Below, one piece after another: positions 53,801-64,000 of a stretch of 64,000 nt of DNA; position 1 is the stretch's first letter, and each line of letters starts with the position of its first letter. Below the pieces are notes generated by a model. It ran no database searches. It was not told the origin of the DNA and saw only the letters and a list, made by a program, of their open reading frames with translations. Source of the stretch: Prostheceraeus crozeri (taxonomy: Eukaryota > Platyhelminthes > Polycladida > Euryleptidae); the NCBI GenBank assembly GCA_907163375.1, contig CAJQUW010004746.1, forward strand, positions 496,001-560,000, read 5' to 3'. A program made the position numbers and the translations under genes.

Positions 53801-56800
53801 GCATCGGTCCGAGAACCACAGGCTTACATGTTACTTACATGATAATAAGAGTCATGGTGTTTGTTTCGGTATTCAGACTTCAGGGCATCAGCATCTTACA
53901 AAATACACATGATTTTAGAAGCATGAATTTATTTCCCTGATCCTGTATGAATTGTTCATCAATCATCATATGCATTTAAAGGAGTATGTACTCGATAGCA
54001 ACATGATAGAAGATTATCAGAATTGAACAATCAAGTATAAATCTCAATTTTTGTCAATTTTTTTAATTTTCAATCAAACAATCACCGAATTGCTCTGTAA
54101 ATTTGTTACAAACCGTACTGAACTCAATAAAGGATGAAGTGATTCTCAGTATTAGAGTTGCGAGATAGCTTTGTGGCATTAGGATAGACAATGCATGAGA
54201 ACTCCCTGCAGGAGGTAAGTCAAAAGAATTTCATGAAATTGTCTTGAGTGAAATGACGAATACGAGATACTCAAGAGGGCAATTAGAAATCGGAACAGAA
54301 AAAGTGCACCGCGCTTGTCTATTTGCACCGCTGTCAGTCGACTACTGTCAAAAACCAATAAGTAGACTTCATTCATCAATCACAGAGTGTTTACACTTTT
54401 GTTGATGAGAATACGAGATCAGATGTCATCAAACAAATGATATTGATTTCAATGTGGGATGAACCTCACACAATGTCATCAAACGAATGTTGTTGATTTC
54501 AATTTGCAATGAACCTCACACAAGAAGCCTGTTCGTGTATTCATGAATGAAATTACGCAAGTTGGTGTGTTTTCCATATGTATTGTGCATCACATCATTA
54601 TTTCCTGATCGAAACATTTCTTTTATCTTCCATTTGTTTTGAACAAGGCTATTACATAACTCAGATGCTCTATTCATTACTGGGAATATATATACCAAAT
54701 TAATATTTCGACCATCTGAAGTGGCCATCATCCGAATTGTATTTCCTAAATCATCGCATTTACTGAGGTATGCTAAGAATTTTGCGAGATTCAATCAAAA
54801 CGTACTTCTTAGATAATGCCTTCATCCGCCGATCAGCTCATGTGTGTGATATTGTCGTGCATTTTTCATTGTCAAGCTATATCATCCAAAGTTTATCTCG
54901 TGCTTATATGATACTGAAGTCTTTTTCAAGCAATGATCCTGACGTTCTCATGAAGGCTTATTGCACGTTCATCCGCGCTATTATGGAATATTGTACTCAA
55001 ATCTGGAGCCATTTGATTGAAGACATCAAATTGGCTGAGAAAGTCCAACGCTATTGTACAAAAGTTGTTTGCAAGAGAGCTGTCATGGTATGTGCTGACA
55101 ATAGTTCTGTCCGAACTTGGTTTAATGTCTCCTGAAAAATGGCGAGTTATCTTTGCAAGTAGGCGAATATCGCCTGACGACGGAGTAGTGCTTCGATACG
55201 TCCGAATAAATCGTATTTATTTGGAAGATTGGTCTTTTGCCTGGGAAAATTGTCAATTATCTTTGACTTGTTTTTTGCTCACAAAATGCTTTACAATTTA
55301 GTTGATGTTCCTTTTTCCAACTTTTTTACTATACATTCTCAGTCGGAAAACGAAATTAGTTGTGGTCAAACTGTCACCTATCGATCGTCATTAAAATGAT
55401 GCAAGAAAGTTCTATTTTGTCATACAGTCTTAAGAATATGGAGCTCTTTACCGGAACATGTTGTCTCATCAACGTCCCTCTTGATTTTTAAGAGACACTT
55501 GAGAAAGTTAAACCTCACACCATTTTGTGTAATATTTCATTAATTTGTATTTCAGGCCCAATGTAAGCGTTCTCCGGAACCACTTGTGGCCTTTTGCTTT
55601 TGCAATAAACAAATAAAATCCAAAATACATAGGTAGCTGATTAGCGCAATTAACTTATTTCCAACATTACGTCTTACGGAATGAAATCGAAATTACTTGT
55701 AGTCAGATAGCTTGTATTGAGAAAGTAAGAGGATATCTTAAATTATTCATGAGGGCCACTTCAGATGATTGAAGTAGGCCTACTAACTTGATATTTTTTT
55801 CTATCAAAGATTTGCTCTGCTTATTGTTTTCTAAATTTCGATTGTGACTGTTTAATTTCAAGTCAGCATTTTTATGCGAACTTGGTGATTGCTATATTAC
55901 CAAGTATAATAAAATTAAATGTCGTTGTACACTGACCATCATGAATAGTTAAATTCAAAATGACGCTATCGTTTAAAAATCTGAATTAGTTTCATGGAAT
56001 TACGTTCATTATAAAGCTATGAAAATTTGTTGAAATTCGTCTTTAGAATCAAGTTCATCAAAAATAGTTATATAAAGTTTCTATAAAATGTTTAAACTAC
56101 TAATAAAATGTGATGTTAATCTACAAGGAATGATGTCAACAATATAGATGCATGTTAATTGCGGGAAAATGCCGCTAATAAGTAAAATTTCCATCCGAAA
56201 CGGAAAGACCGTATAACAATCCGAACAGAATGAATGCATGAAACCCAACCATTGTATTCCAATCCTTAGTTCAAGTCTCCTGCATCAAAATACATTTTTT
56301 CTCATTTCAGAAATGCAAAATAACATCATTTCTTGTGCGATCGTTGTTCTGCTGTGCAGTGTCGCTGCTTTGCCCATCGCACTGATAGGATTTTTATGGA
56401 AAGTTGTTCCTGCCATAATGGTGACGTCAGTTCTCTTCCTTGTATCGGGTAAATTTGCCATCATTATCGTCGTAGAAATTTTAGTAATTATCTTGATATC
56501 AAATTTAGTATCATGGAGTTTAAATAAGCTGTCTCGGTGCATGAAATTTCATTAAGCGTCATGTTATTTTTATCGTTTGCCCCGCAATGCAGTGCATCTT
56601 TGCTTTCTAGTCTTTCATTAATTGTTGCATAACTTAGTTGAGTTAATAGGCACTATTGCGTGAATTAATTATTACAAAAAATAATTTTAAATCCACGGCA
56701 AATTAGTGATTAGATTGTCGATAGACATGCAAGAAATGCAATTTATGGAATGCCGAAAAGGTTTTCCTGTGTAATATCTAAGAAGATTTTAGTCAATTAT

Positions 56801-59800
56801 CTTTCTTAAATTCATTCGTTGATAGTGTAGATGCACTAATTTGAATCGTGAGTTAGCAGGTTGCGTTTCAAAGGGAGTCTTTATCTAATACTACCAAGCA
56901 GCTGCCTAAAGCTCAATGTCAGCAGTATGTTAATCACTATTGCGGAAATGTGGCAAATAAAAAAATGTGAGGATCGCAGGAAAGAGTGAAAGTAGACTTA
57001 AATAATGTCATAGTGAAATTCTTAGAATAAATTGCTTGTTTAAAGTCCAGAAATGTAGAAATTAATTATTTAATAGTCCTACATGGGTAAACTAAAACTA
57101 CAAACAAGCCAGGTGATTGAAAAGATATGAACATGAAAATTGGATGACGAGAAAGGACAATATTAGTAAGCCTGTGACTTAGTGCAGTTAATGTAGTTGC
57201 CAAATTTCGTGCCATTTATCAAAAAATTAAATAACTGATAACAGACATCATAGCTATTCACGATTGTTGATTCGTCAGGGAGGAACCAAGTTGTTGCTTG
57301 TAGCAGGCGTTCAGTCCCGCGCCTCCTACCTATACCACATAGCGGTATCAGACCGACCTTATCAAAAAGAGAGAGGAGTATCGCTTCAAACCAGAGAAAG
57401 CATAGCATAGAAGAAAATATAACAATTTAAAATTCAATACCAAACGTAATCCTGCTGCAGCAACAAGACAACAACATGTCCTCTTCAAGTCAGGGACTTA
57501 CACGCCTTCACATAGGAAGAGAGAATAATGATAGGCCACCGTAAAGCACATAGGCCCTGAAGCCCCCTGTAAGGCATAAAGGCCCTGAGGGTAATATAGT
57601 GATGATGAAACCCTCACAGGAAAACATAATGATGAAATATGAATACATGTATATTATTGAAATATGCAAGATACAGTAAGTGCATGACTTTTCGTGGTTT
57701 TTTTAAATCTTGAACTTCTCAAGTAACCAAGTAAACCAGTTGATTTAACATCAATAGTATCAATTGAAATATTTAATATTTGAAAATGAAAATGTAAAAA
57801 TTGAATGAGATTAGAGGAGACAACAACGAAATTGACTATTTTTGTTAATCGCATTTTTACTGCTGTTTTTATCTGTAGAGAGTATGCACATATTTGTTTT
57901 AAATCGTGATTTTCAGTGCCCTCATGTGCATATTCCTCAATCTTTCCTGCAGATAATTTTTCATGCAGGCAGTCATACTTAGGCATACTGCGGAACAGTT
58001 AGGGTGAAACGTGATACAATATGATATCTAGCAATTAGCAGTTAGAATTTTTGAATTGACCAGAAAAATATAGCCTAGTTACTTACGCTGTTTCTTCGAT
58101 TTTAGGAGGTGTGAGTTTACAGTGTACCAGCAATGATCAGTAAATGACGCTTTAAAAGATTGTAAATAGAATATCTACAGGGTGATCGCGATCTTCCCGC
58201 CGATGCTTCTCACAGTTTATTCAAACGTATAGATGAAGTGTGTGATTCATAGATATCTACGTTTCAAATTTCAAATCTTATCAAATGTTATCAAATTATG
58301 AAAACACTCCATTATTAACTCTTCTCACAGTTTATTCAAAGGTATAGATGAAGTGTGTGATTCATAGATATCTACGTTTCAAATTTCAAATCTTATCAAA
58401 TGTTATCAAATTCATTTACTTCTGAGACGCGCACGATGGAATATCGCAATCTAAACAACACTGAAATCGCATCAATTGTATCGTTCTCAGTTACTTTCAA
58501 TTGTGAAGAAGCCAGGCGAATGGTTTTTGAGAAACTTGGAAAAGAGCCACCACCAGCACGCACCCTTCGTGATTGGAAAGCAAGATTCTTGGACACTCTG
58601 ACCATCTTACCTCGGAAGCCTGTTGGTGATCATCAACAGAGAAGATTATCGACAGAAAAGAAAGAAGATGTCCTTGCCGCATTTGGAGACGACCCATTCC
58701 TATCACAGCGTAAGGTGGTCCAAGAAGTTGGTGTTGCGCAATCCTCTGTCAACAAGATTTTGCAGGAAGAGGGTTTGAAGCCATGGAAGATGGTATCTGT
58801 TCAGGAATTGCTTCCAGACGATCCAGGGAAACGGTTGAATTTTTGCAGGATTGTCCTAACGGAGTTAGAAGTGAAGAACATCTGCTTTAGCGACGAAGCA
58901 ACTTTCCACCTAAATGGCTGTGTCAACAAACACAACCGTTTCTTGTATGCCATGGATAATCCGAAGATGATTGCTGAAGACAAGGCTCACCTGGTATTAC
59001 GTGCTGGGCTATGGTGTCACCTGACTTTGGGGTTGTGTATGAACTGTTAGAGACGACCATGAACTCAGAGCATTACAAATGTATTTTTCAAACTCACGTC
59101 ATCCCACTTCTCAAGCAGCATCGAAATAAGAGAAAATTTTATCAACAAGATGGAGCTCCTCCCCATTTTGCGATAGTTTTGTAATAGTCCCCATTTGTCG
59201 ACAGTTACTCGACAATCAACTCAACAACCGATGGATTGGTCGTAGTGGGTCTATCCAGTGGCCTCCAAGAAGTCCAGATCTTTCGGTTTGTGACTTTTGG
59301 CTTTGGGGATACATCCGCAACGAATTGTACAAGCCCTCAAGACCGTCTACTGCCACGACATTGAAGGAAAGGTTGATGGACTTACTTGACAACATTCCGA
59401 AATCGATGATTCTAAAGGCTTATGAATCATTTACTCGTCGATGTAAGTTGTACGAGAAATTCTATGGAGGACACTTCGAACAGAATCTTTGATTTTGTAA
59501 CATTTGATTGAGTCATTGTTTGTTTTCACTGTATAGAACATGATTTGAGACACTGAATTTGTTTTAATTCATTCAAATCAAACCTGTAAAAAACGGCGGG
59601 AAGATCGCGATCACCCTGTATGTATTGATTTGCATCCTCAATCTAGAACGAGAGCAGATTTGATCATTCAATTATTATTCATCTTCATCAATTTTTTTCA
59701 TTGCGTACACATCTCAGATTTACTGCATACATGACTGCATATTGAATGAGGAGGGGTTGTGGTGATGTATGGATGTGAACTAGGCCTGTTGATCAACTTA

Positions 59801-61150
59801 GAAGGCAACTATTCACAAGTTGTTTTGAAATTCACAATGTATAGCATGTACTGCATGCATACATGTAGCATATGCTGCAGATATTGATAGATAAGAAAGA
59901 GAAATGTCATTTTCATTCTCAATATATCGGTAGAAGTAAATACTTATCCTCACATGATTCGACAATCGCATTGCCACAAACCATAGATGTAGAGTTGGTG
60001 GCCTTTCCGAAGGCTACCTTCGCCTCCGAGTAAAAGAAACCCGTCTCCGTGCGAAAAGGCCGCCCTAGGAAGGTTTGTGGAAGCGGCTTTTCCAGCAACT
60101 GCATCCACTTCCGAGGAAAAAGGCCGCCTCTACAGCCCTGCCATATACAGCAGCCCTTTGGCATAAGTTAAAACAATGTCAACTGGCTTCTTCGAAACGT
60201 GAACATCATTAATTCACATTTAAGTGTACCACATTTAACATATAAAAACCTGTAGTGATGTCATACAATTTATAGCAATTTTTATTGACGATTTATATTC
60301 AGTGTTTGCCAATATTTAGTCCTCTGGCTTCATAAAGTATTCGCATTCAAATCGCTCCTTCTAGTAACTACATAATGAGGCAGATATTCAGTTTCTCCTC
60401 GAGGTTCTCGAAAAGCTTTGGATTTCCAGAACCCCGTAGATCACCGTTCCTATAGAGGGAAAGCAGCTCTACTCTGAAAGTACTTTATTTAAGAAGGATT
60501 TCCATATCTAATGTCAGTTGGCATGGTCTCCAGTGCCTGAGCTGAGGGATGTCAGCTGCAGTCAGTGGTCAATTATTGTAAAAGCTGTAGTGTCACTGTA
60601 GATCATGAACAACAGTGAACTGAAGCCGATTGCTTATTATTTCCACATGGATACTATATATGTGCGTATGGCTCGTTTCGTTTATGATTGAGAAATATAC
60701 GCAGCCGCGGGTACGGACAAGCACTTAGTTTGTTATGGCAGGCGCGATATTTTCTCCATTCCTATTTTTGTAAATGGTGAGGAGTTCTAATGCAAGAATA
60801 AGCTCTAACTCCCAAAAGGTCTTTGATACATCGATCGATGCAAAATCTTCGTCCTAAGTACATCCAGCCTCTACTTCGCTTTCGAAATTTGAGAAGTGAA
60901 GCACAACATGAAAAAATCCCATCCCTGAATAATCGATTTCTTTCCTGAATTCTCATAAATAAAACGTTATGAAGACAATTTATTACAAGTATGAAGTTAC
61001 GTTGCATATTTTGATCACATGTTGAACGATGCTAAAACTTCTTTTTTTTCAGCAATTCTGCTTAATAGTTGGGATAAGAGAAATTGCACGAAAGGAATTG
61101 TTTTCATCTTCATTCTCTTGCTGCTTTTCCTGTATATTTCATTTAGATGA
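44515..61150 (+). CDS. Claudin/PMP22-superfamily four-pass membrane protein (4-exon gene model)
   Basis: Four exons (44515-44800, 51516-51644, 56311-56448, 61053-61150) join in phase 1 at every junction with GT-AG introns of 6,715, 4,666 and 4,604 bp. They encode 216 residues, the usual claudin-family length. Helix 1 spans about residues 5-27. The first extracellular loop has W33, three N-glycosylation sites (N44, N52, N71) and the family signature around W78-C79...GGIW88-K-T-C91 with later C104 and C116. Helix 2 is about 144-168 and helix 3 about 170-188, crossing the last junction. A short loop with C196 precedes helix 4 (GIVFIFILLLLFLYISF). Such proteins form cell junctions or regulate channels. 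The model is inferred from sequence alone. It is the only host gene I can support in this window. Confidence 0.72.
46609..46802. repeat. Inverted repeat, arms of about 36-40 bp, in intron 1
   Basis: TCAGAAAGCACTGTTGTACG... (arm about 46613-46648) recurs inverted at 46763-46798 with three mismatches in 36 bases. The 114-bp centre includes GGAACAGAGAAGCTCGAAAC. This may be a small non-autonomous DNA transposon. Confidence 0.6.
47191..47222 (+). repeat. Penelope-like ribozyme-type motif in intron 1
   Basis: CCTTGAGAAAGGGTCAGGAC followed by CCGAAACGTTGG. GGGTC and GACCC form a 5-bp stem just before GAAAC, as in the stem II/GAAA core of hammerhead-type motifs. The CTTGAGA side departs from the consensus CTGANGA, so cleavage activity is not assumed. 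Confidence 0.35.
48459..48646 (-). repeat. tRNA-derived SINE (second family), copy 1, intron 1
   Basis: Read on the minus strand it begins GTGGTGGTCTCGGTAGCAAA with a tRNA-like A box (GTAGCAAAGTGGTTAAGTGC) and B-box region (TGGTCCAGAGGTCAAGCCCC). It ends GGGGGAGTAGTGACGTTAAA. The copy at 61593-61774 shares the same landmarks in the same order. Confidence 0.75.
51516..51644 (+). CDS. Claudin-like gene, exon 2
   Basis: The acceptor TTTATTTTCAG ends at 51515 and the donor A|GTAAGTT begins at 51645. The length of 129 bp keeps phase 1. It encodes the rest of the first loop, with two cysteines (GCAKAEAIKGNRSCFNYV) and an approach to helix 2. Confidence 0.7.
52870..53590 (-). mobile_element. Internally deleted non-LTR retrotransposon fragment, intron 2
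   Basis: Minus-strand frames give, in order: a palm-region remnant AFDGIPREVLKWLS (near 53580), FEKVESFCYLGHTLGTAGDI, a VRTDNAMIRMMCRVRL block, and the C-terminal module LRRSRLRWFGHVERRSD with SVGRPRKTWLQTMSEDMKI (52876-53163). This C-terminal order is typical of a common invertebrate LINE group. Most of the reverse transcriptase is deleted and several frame changes separate the blocks, so it is inactive. Confidence 0.75.
54423..54522. repeat. 50-bp tandem duplication, intron 2
   Basis: Two adjacent units start ATGTCATCAAACAAATGATA and ATGTCATCAAACGAATGTTG. Both continue TTGATTTCAAT and end GATGAACCTCACACAA-like, with about six differences. Confidence 0.75.
54740..55560 (+). mobile_element. 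CR1-like LINE C-terminal fragment, intron 2
   Basis: The frame at 54770-55135 contains SLSRAYMILKSFSSNDPDVL followed by MKAYCTFIRAIMEYCTQIWS and IEDIKLAEKVQRYCTKVV. This is the conserved block downstream of the palm in CR1-like reverse transcriptases. A +1 frame then continues RELSWYVLTIVLSELGLMSP. Palm and endonuclease are absent and frames change, so it is an old dead fragment. It has the same orientation as the host gene. Confidence 0.7.
56311..56448 (+). CDS. Claudin-like gene, exon 3
   Basis: The acceptor TCTCATTTCAG ends at 56310 and the donor G|GTAAATTT begins at 56449. The length of 138 bp keeps phase 1. It encodes helix 2 (IISCAIVVLLCSVAALPIAL) and most of helix 3 (VVPAIMVTSVLFLVS). 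Confidence 0.7.
58206..58435. repeat. 115-bp tandem duplication inside the mariner element
   Basis: CTTCTCACAGTTTATTCAAA starts at 58206 and again at 58321. The two units match for about 100 bp (one base difference early, C/G), placing a doubled leader before the transposase start. Confidence 0.85.
58436..59490 (+). pseudogene. Mariner-type transposase, disrupted
   Basis: From the ATG at 58436 (MEYRNLNNTEIASIVSFSVT) the frame runs to 59050 with an HTH-like N-terminal half (TEKKEDVLAAFGDDPFLSQR, VQEVGVAQSSVNKILQEEGL) and the first catalytic Asp in ICFSDEATFHLNG. After a frame change near 59000-59030 the next frame gives the second catalytic Asp in FYQQDGAPPHF. Two stops near 59181-59186 and another frame change follow. 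The last part reads RWIGRSGSIQWPPRSPDLSV and CDFWLWGYIRNELYKPS, ending GGHFEQNL at 59490. The SPDL..CDFWLWG signature is typical of mariner groups with a third catalytic Asp. Not functional as it stands. Confidence 0.85.
61053..61150 (+). CDS. Claudin-like gene, exon 4 (last)
   Basis: The acceptor CTTTTTTTTCAG ends at 61052. In phase 1 it reads AILLNSWDKRNCTK then helix 4 (GIVFIFILLLLFLYISFR), and stops at 61148-61150. This is the least certain exon because it is short and its call depends on phase and hydrophobicity. Confidence 0.58.
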
Positions 61151-61570
61151 TACTATTAAAGATTCTATGAAAGAATTTGAAATGAGAGCGCACAGAGGCG
61201 GATATTTCAAATAATTCGAATAATTTTTTTGTTCTCGGCTAAAACGAGATATTGTATGAATATACATTACATGCAGACTGATATTTTGGGTTTGAAAAAA
61301 TTAATTTATCAAGCAAATCGTTTAATTCTATTGTTAAGTATTTATTGTAGGATCAGAGTGAAACATTCTTTCACATACTAGCAAATCATTTAACCATGAC
61401 AATATTATCTGTGTTTCTCATCACTCGAGAATTTTTGATCTTGGCTTAAATTTGTTATCATCTTCAATTGCAAGGTTTATTTTCTGCAATACACCAGTCC
61501 TTTTGAAAGAATCAGAATGATCGCTTAATCATGAGAATGCTGTTTGACAAATACAAGTTGTATTTTCTGG

Positions 61571-61795
61571 TCATTGTATTTATCTTTGCTTAGTGGTCTC
61601 CGTGGCACAGTGGTTAAGTGCTTAGCCTAGCGATCGTTTGGTCCAGAGCCGCGAAGGTGTCATTGGAAGTCGGCAGAAAGGGCATCCGGACTAAAAGTGC
61701 TAACAACGCTCCATAAGTCTGACTATGTCAGCACCGTCCAAGCCCCAAGTATGGGGAGTAGTGCCGTAAAAGTTTCATTTGTATTTATCTTTGCT
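61571..61795 (+). repeat. tRNA-derived SINE (second family), copy 2, with target-site duplication
   Basis: The SINE body at 61593-61774 starts GTGGTCTCCGTGGCACAGTG, with B-box region TTGGTCCAGAGCC, and ends GGGGAGTAGTGCCGTAAAAG. It is flanked by the direct repeat TCATTGTATTTATCTTTGCT (61571-61590), recurring at 61775-61795 with one extra T. The duplication is what LINE-driven insertion leaves. It lies 3' of the claudin-like gene. Confidence 0.85.
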
Positions 61796-64000
61796 ATTTC
61801 GCACGCTCGTAAGTTGCGTTTCACATTTTCTAAGTTCGTTAACCTGTCAAAGACGAACTCCTAATTCAAGGGAATCTTGTTTATAACAGATTATATCTAT
61901 TTATTCATTTGACAAATGGGGAGACTCCCGTGGCCGTTTTACAAGCGGGCGCAACCAGACAATCGCAATTTTATGGGAGAGAAAGATGCAAAAAATGCAA
62001 ACACTTCGAAAAATGATATGAGGTTATGACAAATATTTCCAACGATGGACTGTCTACGTGCTTCCTAAAGCTGTTGTTCACTGAAGTTAATGGGAGGACA
62101 CCAGTAGGCTATCTGCAGTCCACCTAGAAGACCTAAAACTTTCTACGAACATTTAAAAGAACTGGACATTTGTTCTGTTGCCTTACAGCTATAACTAATT
62201 ACTAATAACATTGAGACTGTTGAGATTGTCTGAGTGAGCTGGCCGTTCAATTATATAGCTACAATGAATTGAGAGCTATTGTGCGAGTACCATTCATCAG
62301 TTTGCACATTATATACTTGAAATCTATTCACATTGCAGCGATATTCGTCATTTTCGGAAATGCAATTGAACATGAAAAAATCAAACGAGTGCGTGGAGTG
62401 TCAGGGGCCAATTGCAGCTTGATTTACAAAATTCCAGACAAAGTAAGAGACATGATTTTTGTCGTAATTCTGTCGATTAATCTCATTTGATAGCCCACAA
62501 CCTTGGCAAATTGCTTATTACTCTGATAGTAGGCTATGATGAACCTAATGATAAATTAATCTTGCTAATCTTCGAAAGTACATGTATATTGATTCAACGC
62601 AATAAAATGCTTCAAGGTAGAAATAAATCTAAAATTTTAAAATATTTAATTTAAATTAAATTTTAGATTTCAAAAGATCTTATACCGTGACTATACTAAC
62701 AAAATGGAGAGAACAGATTGTCTATCTTCATGTGGAATCAGGGATGCCGGAACGAATTTTGGGCAAGTAGGCAAGAATGTTGGAGCAGGGCACATAATGA
62801 AATATATTTTCAATACCAAGAAACTCAAGCCATTGATGTCTTTCACACATACAGATCAGGGTAATAGTGTTCGACACGAGTACTCGAGCCTGCTCACTCT
62901 CGAAGTGTTACTCGAGGAATGATTCCTAGTACTCGAAACAAAATCGTTATGTGATGGTTTGTACAACTCATTGCTTTGCCAGGAATCCACTAAGTAGGCC
63001 TAATAAGTCCTCGTCAACTTGTTTTATTGCTTTCTTCATTAAAAATGATATTTCTTAGATCTAAAGCGCCGTTTGGCAACCTATGACTGCATGTACCAGA
63101 TCAGAAATTGTGAAGATTTCTATTCACTGTTATTCAAATTGATGATTACATATTTCGTTGCATTGAATCATTCAGCAAAGGCCAACACGATTGAAAGTAT
63201 CAGTTGTTTAGATGGAGTTATTCGTTAAATAGCCTGCCATTGAATATCTCAAGAAGGCAAACACTAACATGTTGAGTAGCAAGAGAATATAATATCAGTT
63301 CTGTGGGGAGACTCAATTGTTATGAACTCGCCTGTAAACCTCAGAATGGGTAAATTTGAGGCTAGCCTTCAGTCGTGAATAAAATAATGTGTGTTGTTTT
63401 GCAGTTACCGCACCTTTACACAAATTTGAGCAATTGCATTGTTTAGTGTCCATTATAGTAGACATTGTTGATATACAATTATGTAATCATCTAGTGGTAT
63501 GTTCTATAAAAATTCATGCATCGAAATCAGAAAATGGGAGAGGAAATTTTGTTTCGTTATTGTGTTGAACTGAAGGAATACATTCTAGAGAATAGTATAT
63601 GAAGGTTCATGAAGCTATTGTTTTATTTCAGACTAAAATGAGCACGTACACAGTAGATTATTCATTATTTATTGTATCAGATTAAAAACCCTATCTCAAT
63701 GAATTATTGAGAGGCAAATTTGCCTAAACAAAATGTTCACCAATTGGCAAGAAATTATTTTTAATGACAGAAATAGAGTGAAGAGGAAAAACTTCCGCTC
63801 TTTGCAAGGCCGATTTTATAAAAGGTGTTCAAAAACAACTATTTGAACCAGGTGACCGTAAAAATCTTGAACTAGTTATTTTTCTTCACCCTGCTCCACC
63901 ACAAGGTCACACCAGCAAGCTAGGGGTGGGACAGTCTTCATACACTGGCAGCTCTCACGAGTTTATGGTTAGAAACTTCTATTCAACGTAGCAAAGTGCG
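61796..64000. other. Intergenic DNA, no gene seen
   Basis: Open frames at 62269-62490 and 62704-62922 show no domain or splice context that I can support. AATAAA at about 62602 is a possible distal poly(A) signal for the claudin-like gene. Confidence 0.45.

Larger units (their letters stand above)
58178..59618 (+). mobile_element. Mariner-type (IS630/Tc1/mariner) transposon with intact ends
   Basis: The ends are perfect 25-bp inverted repeats (CAGGGTGATCGCGATCTTCC...; the right end is its exact complement), each flanked by TA, the superfamily's target duplication. Length is 1,441 bp, with one transposase gene on the plus strand. An internal 115-bp tandem duplication lies at 58206-58435. It sits in intron 3 of the claudin-like gene. 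Perfect ends argue for a recent insertion, although the transposase is disrupted. Confidence 0.92.

Noticed and set aside
54516-54794. 92-codon minus-strand ORF next to the CR1-like fragment
   Set aside because: Probably antisense to decayed LINE sequence; no domain.
57290-57370. tRNA- or SINE-like look of the segment with CGCGCCTCCTACC and a TACC/GGTA hairpin
   Set aside because: No A or B box in the right spacing, and no second copy seen in the window.
61029-61214. 61-codon ORF (MLKLLFFQQF...) as an alternative reading of claudin-like exon 4
   Set aside because: Wrong phase for splicing from exon 3 (phase 1). The phase-correct frame gives the expected fourth helix and a stop.

Overview
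This window is AT-rich, intron-bearing animal DNA, most likely from an invertebrate. It holds few host genes and many transposon remnants. The host sequence is peppered with the palindrome TAGGCCTA. I cannot name the phylum from sequence alone. No bacterial operons, rRNA genes or CRISPR arrays are visible.

Left flank (1-19808). I recognise no host gene here. It holds a pyrimidine-rich minisatellite (about 450-835), remnants of Tc1/mariner (1360-1850, perhaps also 17326-17660), a 5'-truncated CR1/jockey-like LINE (4756-6459) carrying two near-identical tRNA-derived SINE copies, Penelope-like ribozyme-type motifs (16393-16640), a hAT fragment (18400-19190), and a perfect 30-bp CG-rich palindrome (15532-15561).

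Centre (19809-41750). This is one Polinton/Maverick element of about 21.9 kb with terminal inverted repeats of about 590 bp. The repeats differ by only a few percent, so the insertion is fairly young. It still has the full family kit: protein-primed DNA polymerase B, chromodomain integrase, adenain-type protease, packaging ATPase, double-jelly-roll capsid protein, basic virion-core-like proteins and several conserved unknowns. Several genes are interrupted, with roughly eight breaks in all, so it reads as a fossil. Its most striking part lies at 31917-33163. Two tandem paralogous ORFs look like PC4/p15-type transcription cofactors, and a region beside them closely resembles a eukaryotic TATA-binding protein. 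At least four transcription units in the element start with a TATA box and an initiator-like TCA[CT]T about 30 bp downstream. Together these suggest a self-encoded set of transcription-initiation factors that I do not know from published Polinton gene lists.

Right flank (41751-64000). A host gene for a four-pass claudin/PMP22-superfamily protein can be assembled from four exons (44515-44800, 51516-51644, 56311-56448, 61053-61150). Every junction is phase 1, every intron has GT-AG ends, and the product is 216 residues. Its introns carry LINE fragments, a tRNA-derived SINE, inverted repeats and a mariner-type transposon (58178-59618) with perfect 25-bp ends and TA target duplication. A second copy of the SINE, with a clear 20-bp target-site duplication, lies just 3' of the gene. 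A 49-bp perfect-arm hairpin (43051-43164) and a Penelope-like motif inside an inverted repeat (42729-42924) lie between the Polinton and the gene.
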